A DNA stretch of 64,000 bases from assembly GCF_001650915.1 (NCBI RefSeq), contig NZ_LXYO01000012.1, forward strand, positions 62,001 through 126,000, written 5' to 3'. The notes under the pieces are model-generated. The model was not told where the DNA came from, did not search any database, and worked only from the letters and a program-made list of their open reading frames with translations. The position numbers and the translations under genes were made by a program. Source of the stretch: Marinobacter sp. EhC06. Its GTDB lineage: Bacteria; Pseudomonadota; Gammaproteobacteria; Pseudomonadales; Oleiphilaceae. Below, in pieces: positions 27,819 through 34,916 of the stretch; the first letter of the stretch is position 1; every line of letters starts with the position of its first letter.

Positions 27819-27885
27819 TAACGCTTGGCGTTGCGGCGTGCCGGAGCGCAGCGTAGGCGCGTCCGCCAATAGCTACTGGTTATAC
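27819..27885 (-). other. attC site of seventh (last) cassette
   Basis: TAACGCT at 27819 and GTTATAC at 27879 bound a 67 bp imperfect palindrome. The R'' core contains the TAA stop of the methyltransferase gene. It is the outermost attC of the array. Confidence 0.85.
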
Positions 27886-28557
27886 GGAATTTGCCACCAA
27901 CATCTCAGTAGCACCTTTTTGAAACCGGTAACTAACAGGCTGCAATGAGACATCAATCCCATCGGCAGATAATGCGGTCATTACCTGATCCAAATGCTTC
28001 GAGACCTCTCCGTCTAAGGATACAACAGGAAAGACACGGACTTCGGTCGCCACTCTGCATAGCTCCCGCATTGATTTAAGGTGAGTTGCCCCATCCACAT
28101 GGTCACTGTAGAGAAAAAGATAGTGGGAGCAGAGTGCCAAATCGAACTCGGAATCGGAAAACGGCAGCGACGGCAAAGACACTGATAGATACCGCCCTTG
28201 CTGAAATCCCGCCTCAAAGTCGGCCAGGAATCTCGACATGGCATTCATACGGATCTCGCCAAGATGCTCGACGCTACTCAATGACCCCCAAATATACTTG
28301 TCTGCGTCCTGCCGCATCTTAGTCATGATGTCCGGGTACACTTCATCAATCCGGCGACGTATTTCGTTGACCTGAAACTCGTAAACCGGATCACAGGAAG
28401 TGACTTGGCAGCCACGGTCTGTTGCCTCTACATTGAAGCTTGCGGGGCCATCACCGCAACCAAGGATACGCTTGTTCAGGTCATTCTCGGATAATCCGAA
28501 CATCGCCTGATACTCTTCAAAAGATCGGCCCCACGGGACTACATTGGCTAACTTCAA
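27880..28557 (-). CDS. Cassette gene: SAM-dependent methyltransferase
   Basis: A 225-residue class I methyltransferase. Motif I is ILGCGDGPASFNVEATDRG, followed by VTSCDPVYEF, whose Asp should bind the ribose of S-adenosylmethionine. LPFSDSEFDLALCSHYLFLYS is the motif IV region. It fills cassette 7 completely and ends in its attC. No substrate can be inferred; the C-terminal part (FQKGATEMLVANS) ends in the usual beta-strand. AGGAGAGTC lies before the start. Confidence 0.75.
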   Translation of the reverse strand: MKLANVVPWGRSFEEYQAMFGLSENDLNKRILGCGDGPASFNVEATDRGCQVTSCDPVYEFQVNEIRRRIDEVYPDIMTKMRQDADKYIWGSLSSVEHLGEIRMNAMSRFLADFEAGFQQGRYLSVSLPSLPFSDSEFDLALCSHYLFLYSDHVDGATHLKSMRELCRVATEVRVFPVVSLDGEVSKHLDQVMTALSADGIDVSLQPVSYRFQKGATEMLVANSV

Positions 28558-28579
28558 ATCTGACTCTCCTTAGTCTGTA

Positions 28580-28671
28580 TAACGCCAGCGCACAACGGCG
28601 CCCTTGAAATGGAGGCGCCGCCGCAATGTAAAGGGCGGCCGCAGGCCGTGAATTGCTGCGCCTTGTTAAAT
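28580..28671 (-). other. attC site of sixth cassette
   Basis: TAACGCC at 28580 and GTTAAAT at 28665 bound 92 bp with long complementary arms (GGCGCC / GGCGCCGCCGC type). Confidence 0.85.
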
Positions 28672-29046
28672 TTGGTTGCGACCGACGCCATGAATTACCC
28701 CCGCAGCAATGAGCGCGATGATGGCGACAATGTCTGCGATGACGACCTTGCGAACGGACTCATTGTACCCGCCAACTGACCACGCAATCGCGATGAAGGA
28801 CACAACGCTGACGAGGCCAGCGACAATTGCCAATGTTTGCAACGATGGCTGGAAAGCTGCATACACCAAGAACAGACCGAGAAGTCCAAACAGGATAGCC
28901 CGGTGGCGCATCAGGATTTCGATATTGGGCTCCCCCAAGGAAATGCCATATAAAGCGGCCAGCCGCTCCACGCCCAGCACCCCGGAAACGGGCAGAAGAT
29001 GAATGATGCCTACGAGCACCAACAGGCCTGTGACAACTTTCTCCAT
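28666..29046 (-). CDS. Cassette gene: small membrane protein
   Basis: A 126-residue inner-membrane protein with four predicted TM helices (VVTGLLVLVGIIHLLPVSGVL; AILFGLLGLFLVYAAF; LAIVAGLVSVVSFIAIAW; VVIADIVAIIALIAAGVIHG). Similar small four-helix proteins are common integron cassettes, but no function is known. The ATG at 29046 follows GGAGGAAACGCGAAC. Its TAA lies in the attC core. Confidence 0.75.
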   Translation of the reverse strand: MEKVVTGLLVLVGIIHLLPVSGVLGVERLAALYGISLGEPNIEILMRHRAILFGLLGLFLVYAAFQPSLQTLAIVAGLVSVVSFIAIAWSVGGYNESVRKVVIADIVAIIALIAAGVIHGVGRNQI

Positions 29047-29068
29047 GTTCGCGTTTCCTCCCTGAATT

Positions 29069-29155
29069 TAACGCTTGCAGCATGCGCGCCCACGGAATGT
29101 AGCCGAAGGCGCAATGTAAATGTAGTGGACGTCGCTGTGCCTGCACTTGATACTA
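29069..29155 (-). other. attC site of fifth cassette, degenerate R''
   Basis: TAACGCT at 29069 is intact, but the other core reads TTGATACTA instead of TTGTTA, so R'' looks mutated. It overlaps the TAG stop of the acetyltransferase gene at 29153. Confidence 0.75.
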
Positions 29156-29650
29156 ATTCTCACTTCTAGCCATATATACCGCTTCTCGCCCATATGCAGA
29201 TAGGTCTCTCTTAAGCGACGCGCCTGCCGGCACAACCTCTAATCCATGGCGCATCCAATACGATGATGCTCCCTGGATAGCAACCAAGAATATCCGCTTG
29301 TAACCCCTCTGGCTTGCGGTATCTAGTACTGCGTTCAGCATGTGTTTTGCAGCACCTAGATCACGAGCGGAGGGCGTTACTGCCATATCGTGGATATACA
29401 AGCCATCCGCATTTGGAGGCACCGAATACTCACTGCCATCCAGCTCGGGTATTTCGCCGAACACCCATGGTAAAGATACAACGTAGCCCACCACCAGCTG
29501 CCCTTGGACTGCGGAAAAACAGAAATGAGGAGAGGTAGAGAGCTTTGCCGAAAATGAATCTACGGATTCAAGAATGGCCTCGCTATAGCATTCCCTCTGT
29601 ATGCGAGAAATCGCCGGGAGATCAGACTGTGACATTCCACGAATTTTCAT
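29153..29650 (-). CDS. Cassette gene: GNAT acetyltransferase
   Basis: A 165-residue GNAT-family protein. The N-terminal strand MKIRGMSQSDLPAISRIQRECY, beta4 LVVGYVVSLPWVF, beta5 DGLYIHDMAVTPSARDLGAAKHML (a degenerate acetyl-CoA pyrophosphate loop, with RDLGAA in place of Q/RxxGxG/A) and FLVAIQGASSYWMRHGLEVV follow the family order. The acceptor is unknown; cassette acetyltransferases can act on drugs or metabolites. The native start is the ATG at 29650, although the ribosome site is weak. Confidence 0.8.
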   Translation of the reverse strand: MKIRGMSQSDLPAISRIQRECYSEAILESVDSFSAKLSTSPHFCFSAVQGQLVVGYVVSLPWVFGEIPELDGSEYSVPPNADGLYIHDMAVTPSARDLGAAKHMLNAVLDTASQRGYKRIFLVAIQGASSYWMRHGLEVVPAGASLKRDLSAYGREAVYMARSEN

Positions 29651-29677
29651 GTTGGCACGTATCGCGACCTATGTGAG

Positions 29678-29779
29678 TATCGCCATGCTTAGCGGCCGCC
29701 TTTGCGGAGCGAACGCGAAGAAAAGGCGGTCCGGTGAAGGCCCGTCAGGGCCGGAACGTACTGGAGCTACTTGTTAACT
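29678..29779 (-). other. attC site of fourth cassette, degenerate R'
   Basis: GTTAACT at 29773 is intact, while the partner core at 29678 reads TATCGCC instead of TAACGCC. Inner arms CGCCTTTGCG and CCGG...CCGG give a long hairpin of about 100 bp. Confidence 0.8.
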
Positions 29780-30042
29780 GGAATACCAAGACCTCGGCAA
29801 ATCGTAGCCAGTGCAAAACCAATACCTAACCCAACCATATTCCAGGGAAACACATCTCCAATAGCGTAATACCCCAGCGTACCACCCAAACCAAAGCCTA
29901 CCAGACCGACGACCGCCTTTTGCCTATGGGCTTCCCAAAATTCTTCTCGCTGGCGATTACTTTCCTGTCTCAGAGACAACTGCCGGCGCTTGGGCTCAAG
30001 AACGGCTTTCGAAGCCGCCTCCGACTGCTCTCGGGATAGCAT
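29767..30042 (-). CDS. Cassette gene: small membrane protein
   Basis: A 91-residue protein. The first 40 residues are charged and helical (LEPKRRQLSLRQESNRQREEFWEAHRQ), followed by two hydrophobic segments (AVVGLVGFGLGGTLGYYAIG; MVGLGIGFALATICRGLGI). AAGGAGGTGCAAA gives a strong ribosome site before the ATG at 30042. Its own start region begins directly after the attC core now broken by the IS at 30074. The function is unknown. Confidence 0.7.
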   Translation of the reverse strand: MLSREQSEAASKAVLEPKRRQLSLRQESNRQREEFWEAHRQKAVVGLVGFGLGGTLGYYAIGDVFPWNMVGLGIGFALATICRGLGIPVNK

Positions 30043-30161
30043 TTTGCACCTCCTTTGCTGATTGCCTGTTAACGAATGATATGGACTCCCCCTGCTCCCT
30101 CAGCATCGATGTGCCACATTGAAGGTGTCGAAGTCTTCAAGCGAAAGCAGGAGAAGCCATC

Positions 30162-31187
30162 ATGAATGTTACACCCATCGGCATCGATCTGGCGAAAACT
30201 GTGTTCAGTATTCATGGCACCGATCAACACGACAAGGTCGTGGTTCGCAAACGGCTGAATCGCCCAAAACTGTTGGCGTTCTTCGCGCAACTACCGCCAT
30301 GCATTATCGGTATGGAGGCCTGCTCTGGTGCCCACTACTGGGCGCGGGAATTGACCAAACTCGGCCACGATGCCCGGATCATTGCACCACGATTCGTCGC
30401 TCCCTATCGCAAGAGCAGCAAGAACGACGACAACGATGCCGAGGCTATCTGTGAAGCCGTGAGCCGACCCAATATGCGCTTCGTGCCCATTAAGACCGAA
30501 GACCAGCAGGCCACGCTTTGCCTGCACCGTATTCGCCGTGGACTGACCAAGGAACGCACCGCACAGATCAATCAGATTCGTGGCCTACTGGCCGAGTTCG
30601 GATTGATCATTCCCCAAGGGCGTTACGCGGCACGCCGTCGGGTTCCGGAGATCCTGGAGGATGCCGAAAATGGCTTACCGATGCGGGCCCGCCACCTTAT
30701 AGGGAATATCAACCATCGCATTCTCCAGCTCGATGAAGAAATCCTGGCGTACGACCGGGAAATCGAAGCGTTGGCCCGGCACGACGAACAGGCCAAACGA
30801 CTGATGGCCATTCCAGGAATTGGACCACAAACAGCCACGGCTTTATTGGCCAGCGCGCACGACCCCAGACAGTTCAAAAGCGGGCGACACTTCGCGGCCT
30901 GGCTGGGCCTGGTACCCCGACAATATTCAACGGGTGGCAAAGTACGACTTGGGCGAATCACCAAGCGCGGCGATAAATATCTACGAACACTGCTGATACA
31001 CGGAACTCGAGCGGTGATCGCAAAATTACCCGACAAGCAAGATCGACTCAGTGGCTGGGCCAGGGATCTGGTCGAACGACGCGGGTACAAACGAGCTGCG
31101 GTCGCACTAGCGGCGAAGAATGCCCGAATTATCTGGGCGCTGTTGATGAACCAAACCGAGTTTAAAACTCAGCCTGTGGAGGGCTGA
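30162..31187 (+). CDS. IS1111-type transposase (DEDD recombinase)
   Basis: A 341-residue IS110-family recombinase. The N-terminal RuvC-like DEDD domain shows GIDLAKTVFSIHG, GMEACSGAHYW and KNDDNDAEAICEA with the catalytic acids. The C-terminal Tnp_20 domain has AIPGIGPQTATALLA and WLGLVPRQYSTGGKVRLGRITKRGD, whose serine in YSTGG is the second catalytic centre. It is intact and full length, so the IS could still be active. Because it is on the plus strand, it is transcribed against the cassette genes. Confidence 0.92.
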   Translation: MNVTPIGIDLAKTVFSIHGTDQHDKVVVRKRLNRPKLLAFFAQLPPCIIGMEACSGAHYWARELTKLGHDARIIAPRFVAPYRKSSKNDDNDAEAICEAVSRPNMRFVPIKTEDQQATLCLHRIRRGLTKERTAQINQIRGLLAEFGLIIPQGRYAARRRVPEILEDAENGLPMRARHLIGNINHRILQLDEEILAYDREIEALARHDEQAKRLMAIPGIGPQTATALLASAHDPRQFKSGRHFAAWLGLVPRQYSTGGKVRLGRITKRGDKYLRTLLIHGTRAVIAKLPDKQDRLSGWARDLVERRGYKRAAVALAAKNARIIWALLMNQTEFKTQPVEG

Positions 31188-31239
31188 CAACCGAGTACCA
31201 ACGACAGGCAGAACACGCCTGCTAGCCGAGTCTAGCAAC

Positions 31240-31440
31240 GGCAAGCGATGACGGAACGGTCAGACCGAGAGTGACAGAACCTGTTTAGCTCAGCGGCTAT
31301 AACAAGCCGACTAACGAATGAGGTCATCACTCACACGCATCATCATCCTGGCCCGGGCAACAGCGCCCACAAAGAGGCCGAATGTAGAGCTGCAGTCTCA
31401 AACCGCTTCGGATTTAAATGGCGTTGCTTGACCGCAGGGG
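31240..31440 (+). ncRNA. Candidate bridge/seekRNA region of the IS1111 element
   Basis: Non-coding DNA between the transposase stop and the right end, where IS1111-group elements encode their guide RNA. TAACGAATGA at 31312-31321 repeats exactly the left junction (target TAAC plus IS end GAATGA, 30070-30079). ATGTAG at 31382-31387 repeats the right junction (IS end ATGTA plus target G). Both lie within 80 nt, a fitting size. The boundaries are approximate; the guide role is inferred from established IS110/IS1111 biology. Confidence 0.5.
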
Positions 31441-31451
31441 GAGTCCATGTA

Positions 31452-31531
31452 GCCAGCCATAAGCGGCGCCCTGACAAGGGCGTCCGGTGGAGGGCCAAAG
31501 GCCCGGAACAGACTTAATGGCATTGTTATAA
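31452..31531 (-). other. attC of third cassette, larger part, split by IS1111
   Basis: GTTATAA at 31525 is the R'' core, and the arms GGCGCC, CGTCCGG and GGCCAAAGGCC follow leftward. The R' core TTAAC lies on the other side of the IS at 30069-30073. Joined, the site is about 80 bp with cores TAAC and GTTA. Confidence 0.8.
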
Positions 31532-31951
31532 ATTAAACTCAAAAACATGCTGCTGCTTCAGTAACTTGAAGCCTTGCGCTTGGTAGAACTTGTGGGTGGC
31601 ATCGCGCATTGAATTACTGCGAACCCTAACGGAAACCCCAATTGACTTGGCCCAGAAGATAGCTGCCTCAACCAGTTTAGAGCCAATGCCTTTGCCCCTA
31701 TATTGCTCATCAACGATTAAGCCAGCGATCTCAACAAAAGGCGCCACTCCGACCCGAACCGCTAAATAGGCGTGTAGCCAACCAACGACGGCTTCGTCTG
31801 AATCCGCCACCCAGATGCGATGCTCGTTTGAGTCTAAGAGTAGGCTGAGCCCATCGGCAGATCGGTGCTTTGATTCAGCAGCAGGCGTCAACACCTGGGC
31901 TAAACGTTCGACATGATCTTTGTCTGCCAACATGGCTGGCCTGATATTCAC
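31526..31951 (-). CDS. Cassette gene: GNAT acetyltransferase
   Basis: A 141-residue GNAT protein beginning MNIRPAMLADKDHVERLAQVL. The acetyl-CoA loop is EQYRGKGIGSKLV, preceded by VEIAGLIVD and followed by VRVRSNSMRDATHKFYQAQGFKLLKQQHVFE, the standard beta4 to beta7 order. Length and sequence resemble small aminoglycoside- or amino-acid-type acetyltransferases, but the acceptor is not predictable. It is cassette 3 counted from attI; its attC is the one hit by the IS. Confidence 0.85.
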   Translation of the reverse strand: MNIRPAMLADKDHVERLAQVLTPAAESKHRSADGLSLLLDSNEHRIWVADSDEAVVGWLHAYLAVRVGVAPFVEIAGLIVDEQYRGKGIGSKLVEAAIFWAKSIGVSVRVRSNSMRDATHKFYQAQGFKLLKQQHVFEFNL

Positions 31952-31974
31952 AAGCTCTCCGGAAAAGATTTATA

Positions 31975-32047
31975 ACGCTGGGCTTTGCGGCGGTTTTGGA
32001 GGAGCGACGCGACGGAAAAACCGTCCGACAACAGCCCCTGGTTAGCT
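31975..32047 (-). other. attC site of second cassette
   Basis: The TAACGCTGGGC core near 31975 and the GTTAGCT core at 32041 bound about 73 bp, with CGGTTTT / AAAACCG inner arms. The TAA stop of the flavin-binding gene lies in the core. Confidence 0.85.
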
Positions 32048-32668
32048 GATGTACTTGGCCATCGCACGGTTCTGCGCTCCTTCTCCGGTCTCTAGGGCAG
32101 CTTTGACACCGGTCCGGTTCCTCTCTGGCTGATTCTGGCTTGCTTTCAGCTTACCTGTCAGGGTTTCAATTTTGATCTCTACGCCAACAACAGCTTCTAC
32201 CAAACGTTCAGTGAAATCCGTTGGCGCATCGTCCACGGACCAAGGAGCGACCATTTGCGACTCATGTTGGTCTGTTAGCTGGTGGAGATGATGTTTCAGC
32301 CAGCTTGAATCCTGAATAATCTGAGCGCTACCTCGTGCATGGACAGCCAAATAATTCCATGTTGGGACGACCCTGCCTGTCTCAGCCTTGGTGGGGTACC
32401 AGGAGGGGGAAACGTAAGCATCTGGTCCCTGAAAAACTGCAAGCACTCTAGCTCCGCCCTGCATGCGTTGCCAAACTGGGTTACTACGAGCCAGGTGACA
32501 CTGAAGATATCCAAGAGAATCGTTTTCCCCAGAACTCAAATAAAAGGGTACGTGATTGGCCTCAATCCCTTCATCGTCTGCGATAACGAGCAGCCCAAAT
32601 CCATAATCGCGAATGTACTGTTGAAGCTTCTCTCGGTCTTCTTCTTTGAAGTGATTCGGGACATACAT
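32042..32668 (-). CDS. Cassette gene: PaiB-like FMN-binding protein
   Basis: A 208-residue protein of the PaiB/FMN-binding split-barrel family: MYVPNHFKEEDREKLQQYIRDYGFGLLVI, ANHVPFYLS, LQCHLARSNPVWQ, VLAVFQGPDAYVSPSWYPTK and VPTWNYLAVHARG are family hallmarks, complete from start to end. Bacillus PaiB acts with PaiA in regulation of degradative enzymes and sporulation; other members bind flavin. It is long for an integron cassette product and is likely active. It forms cassette 2 with the attC at 31975. Confidence 0.88.
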   Translation of the reverse strand: MYVPNHFKEEDREKLQQYIRDYGFGLLVIADDEGIEANHVPFYLSSGENDSLGYLQCHLARSNPVWQRMQGGARVLAVFQGPDAYVSPSWYPTKAETGRVVPTWNYLAVHARGSAQIIQDSSWLKHHLHQLTDQHESQMVAPWSVDDAPTDFTERLVEAVVGVEIKIETLTGKLKASQNQPERNRTGVKAALETGEGAQNRAMAKYIS

Positions 32669-32702
32669 CCTTTTATGCTCCTGAGTAGAGTCCTTGCGCA
32701 GC

Positions 32703-32800
32703 TAACGCCTGCGTAAACGGCGGCTTTTGCGTAGCGAAGCGGAGAAAAAGCCGTCCGGTGGAGGGCCTCCAGGCCCGGAACGTATTTGACGCACTTGTTA
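32703..32800 (-). other. attC site of first cassette
   Basis: TAACGCCTGCG at 32703 and CGCACTTGTTA ending at 32800 are complementary ends of a 98 bp site. Inner arms CGGCGGCTTTT / AAAAGCCGTCCG give a long extrahelical hairpin. It is the best preserved attC here. Confidence 0.9.
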
Positions 32801-33118
32801 CATTTTGAGCTCTTCGATACGTTTAACTATGGCGTCACGATCCAAATATTTGATAGCAATCTTGTTTTGATTGCTCAGTCTATTGATTATCGCTGCTCCG
32901 CCGATACAGAGGCCACTGAGGAAACACAGAAAGAATAGCCATATGTCCGATAAAAGCTCGCGCTCGCTGGCACCATAAACGATGATCAGGAAAAGAAGGC
33001 CCATTCCGCCAAATACACCGCACCACAGACCATTTTTGGTAGCGATAGGATGATCTATTGCCGCCAGAATCGCCTGCAAGGTATTCAGCTCAAATTGTTG
33101 CGGATTTTCCGCGGGCAT
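32798..33118 (-). CDS. Cassette gene: two-helix membrane protein
   Basis: A 106-residue protein in the first cassette position. Polar N-terminus, TM helices LWCGVFGGMGLLFLIIVYG and IWLFFLCFLSGLCIGGAAII, then a charged C-terminal helix (LDRDAIVKRIEELKM). AGGGGAGC precedes the ATG, so translation can start directly downstream of the attI junction, where promoter Pc would act. No family is recognised. Confidence 0.7.
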   Translation of the reverse strand: MPAENPQQFELNTLQAILAAIDHPIATKNGLWCGVFGGMGLLFLIIVYGASERELLSDIWLFFLCFLSGLCIGGAAIINRLSNQNKIAIKYLDRDAIVKRIEELKM

Positions 33119-33131
33119 AATGCTCCCCTAA

Positions 33132-33138
33132 ATGTAAC
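33132..33138 (-). other. attI-like recombination core
   Basis: GTTACAT on the minus strand marks the join between the integrase-side sequence and the first cassette, 14 bp upstream of the first cassette gene. Its position fits attI, although the core differs from GTTRRRY at one base. Confidence 0.65.
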
Positions 33139-33481
33139 AGCTTATTAGTTTGCATTCGTAGTAAACCGCATCCGCACCACCGTGTCCAAAACTGTTTCAC
33201 ACCGCTGATAGCGTCGATTTTTCATAGTCTTACCAGCCATTAGCTGGCCGTTTTCGGGCTTCTGCGTCCGTGAAAAGTCTGCACGCGGTTTATCCTTGCA
33301 CGTTTCTGCAAGTTAAATACAGAAGACCGAAATTTTCCATCGTCAAATCAGGCACATGCAAGGCACGTCTGTGGAAAGTGTGCATAGCCTTGCAAATTAA
33401 ACCGCAAGAAATTTGGCGTTTTAGAGCCTTTTTTATTATAACTGTACGCATATACAGTTATCTCGACCAGGGAGGGTCGCC
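33139..33481. other. Integron leader region (attI arm, promoters)
   Basis: About 340 bp between attI and intI with no gene. It should hold the cassette promoter Pc (leftward) and the intI promoter (rightward). Only the LexA box at 33442-33457 could be identified with confidence. Confidence 0.6.
33442..33457. promoter_or_regulatory. LexA (SOS) box of intI
   Basis: CTGTACGCATATACAG fits CTGT-N8-ACAG exactly and ends 24 bp before the intI start. LexA control of integron integrases is established in many integrons. Confidence 0.85.
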
Positions 33482-33838
33482 GTGGCGAAATCACCGTTTC
33501 TAGAGTCTGTTCGCACAGAGATCAGGACCAGGCAGTACAGCTATCGAACCGAGAAGTCCTATCTCTACTGGGTCCGGCAGTTCATTCTTTTCAATGACAA
33601 GAAGCACCCGGAGGTGATGAGTAATCCCGAAATTGAACGTTTTTTAAATCACCTTGCAGTCAATCGAGGCCTGAGCCCAGGCACACAAAATCAGGCGCTG
33701 TGCGCGATCAGTTTTGTTTACAAGCATGTGCTGAAACGGGAGATCGAAAACCTTCAGTACAAGATGACAAAAACTCCACGCCGAATGCCAACCGTTCTCA
33801 ATCCCGACGAAGTCGCATTTTTAGCCCTGTTGAATAGA
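33482..33838 (+). pseudogene. intI: Truncated integron integrase IntI
   Basis: A GTG start after GGAGGG gives MAKSPFLESVRTEIRTRQYSYRTEKSYLYWVRQFILFNDKKHPEVM, FLNHLAVNRGLSPGTQNQALCAISFVYKHVL and [18 protein letters not shown], the N-terminal SAM-like DNA-binding domain of IntI. Homology ends near residue 119 where the catalytic domain with RHRY residues should begin. The frame then runs into unrelated sequence to 34003. Full-length IntI is about 320 residues. The break coincides with the start of the next island, so that island probably removed the rest. Confidence 0.92.
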
Positions 33839-33929
33839 ATAGGAAATGAGCGCGAATATACGCGAACTTCGGATTCCATACTCTCAAAAATGTCCATTTT
33901 AAGCTCCCACCGATACTGTTTGTTGTTGA

Positions 33930-34346
33930 TTAATAGGGAAACACACATCCCTCTCTCAGCCGTTGGCGCACGACGGCCCCCTCATCTGACAAATAGAATC
34001 TAGGCGTTTGTTCATGTCCACAACGTTTCGCAAACACCAATTGTCGAGTTATTAGTCGATTAGTGGCGATCTCCGCGACATCGAGACAAAGCAAAGTCTT
34101 TTTATGTATGGCTTTCAAGCTCAATCCGCCTTCATCTCCAATGACAACCACCAATTGGGCCTCTGGAGGCGTCAGGCCGACCTTTTCTGCACAACCCCGT
34201 ATTCGATTCTGGAAACGCTGATCTATATACCGAATGAAAAACTGTTCAATTTTTTCATACCGGCTGTTCGAAGAGTCACCCTTGCCCTGCTCTCTCGACA
34301 TAAATTCATAAAAGAGTTTTAGGCTCTCAGCATTTAAAATCTTCAT
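33930..34346 (-). CDS. MarR-type winged-helix regulator
   Basis: A 138-residue protein with a MarR-like winged helix ([43 protein letters not shown], wing [22 protein letters not shown]) and an N-terminal helix for dimerisation. GAGGG lies before the ATG. It lies downstream of the seven-gene biosynthetic operon, separated from it by 113 bp. It probably responds to a small molecule, perhaps the pathway product. Its 3' end nearly touches the truncated intI. Confidence 0.7.
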   Translation of the reverse strand: MKILNAESLKLFYEFMSREQGKGDSSNSRYEKIEQFFIRYIDQRFQNRIRGCAEKVGLTPPEAQLVVVIGDEGGLSLKAIHKKTLLCLDVAEIATNRLITRQLVFAKRCGHEQTPRFYLSDEGAVVRQRLREGCVFPY

Positions 34347-34459
34347 GTTTAAACCCTCAAATTTTCCACTTCGTCCTTATATTGAGAGCTATTCAGGCCT
34401 ACGACAAACGATATAATTTCCGGGTTTCCATAATTAAAATTTATGCCAGTGTGCAAGCG

Positions 34460-34894
34460 CTAAGAAGTAACCCCCCTGTACTGCGCAAACACGATCAGAC
34501 CAATTCCCAGCAAAACCATGCCAATTCCAGATAGATGGAGGCCAGTTAAGCCTTCTCTGAAGAAGTGAAATCCGATCAACGTAACAATCACGATGGATCC
34601 TCCATAGACAATCGGAGAAACAAAGCCCAGAGTCCCGCCGCCGGCAAATAAAAACGTCATGCTTATAGTAAACAGTGCGATACCAATGCCTCCAGCGATT
34701 CCCCAGCTCACACCGACAACATTATTCGAGCCCTCTAGACGCATTCCGCCAATTAAAAAGAAGGTGAAGGGGATAAGCGCTCCAAATAGATTGATAAGCG
34801 TTCCAACTAGGTAACCGTTGGTAAATAAAGGGCCGCGATTGAGAGATATCAGCATCAAGGAATATGATAGGGTGGCTAATATTGTAAGGAACAT
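34460..34894 (-). CDS. Small EamA/DMT-type exporter half
   Basis: A 144-residue membrane protein with five TM helices: MFLTILATLSYSLMLISLN; LVGTLINLFGALIPFTFFLIGG; WGIAGGIGIALFTISMTFLF; PIVYGGSIVIVTLIGFHFF; GIGMVLLGIGLIVFAQY. This is half of a drug/metabolite transporter (EamA) and would have to dimerise. I chose the ATG at 34894, which starts 22 bp after the mutE stop. As last gene of the biosynthetic operon it may export the product. Confidence 0.75.
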   Translation of the reverse strand: MFLTILATLSYSLMLISLNRGPLFTNGYLVGTLINLFGALIPFTFFLIGGMRLEGSNNVVGVSWGIAGGIGIALFTISMTFLFAGGGTLGFVSPIVYGGSIVIVTLIGFHFFREGLTGLHLSGIGMVLLGIGLIVFAQYRGVTS

Positions 34895-34916
34895 AATAAT
34901 TTCACCGGTAAATTCG

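Larger units (their letters stand above)
30074..31451 (+). mobile_element. IS1111-type (IS110 family) element inserted in attC
   Basis: A 1,378 bp element with one transposase. Identical 15 bp subterminal inverted repeats ATGGACTCCCCCTGC (30081-30095 and inverted at 31434-31448) lie 7 bp and 3 bp inside the ends, the arrangement known for IS1111 elements. Removing 30074-31451 rejoins TTAAC to GCCAGCCATAAGCGG and restores a perfect attC core for the third cassette. There is no target duplication, as expected. The 260 bp non-coding right part holds a candidate guide-RNA gene. Confidence 0.88.
27819..33838. mobile_element. Chromosomal integron: seven cassettes, attI and truncated intI
   Basis: Seven minus-strand genes alternate with attC sites bounded by TAAC...GTTA cores (27819, 28580, 29069, 29678, the split site 30070/31452, 31975 and 32703). 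An integrase gene points the other way from 33482, which is the divergent integrase/array arrangement of integrons. An IS1111-type element (30074-31451) sits in the attC of the third cassette from attI. The integrase is cut after about 119 residues, so cassettes can no longer be moved by the native enzyme. Confidence 0.92.

Noticed and set aside
27582-27869. A 95-codon minus-strand frame left of the integron
   Set aside because: It runs through the dispersed palindrome and the last attC site, has no ribosome site and no recognisable protein sequence.
33482-34003. Complete short integrase of 173 residues
   Set aside because: After residue 119 the sequence is unrelated and the catalytic domain is missing; the extra codons are read-through into the neighbouring island.
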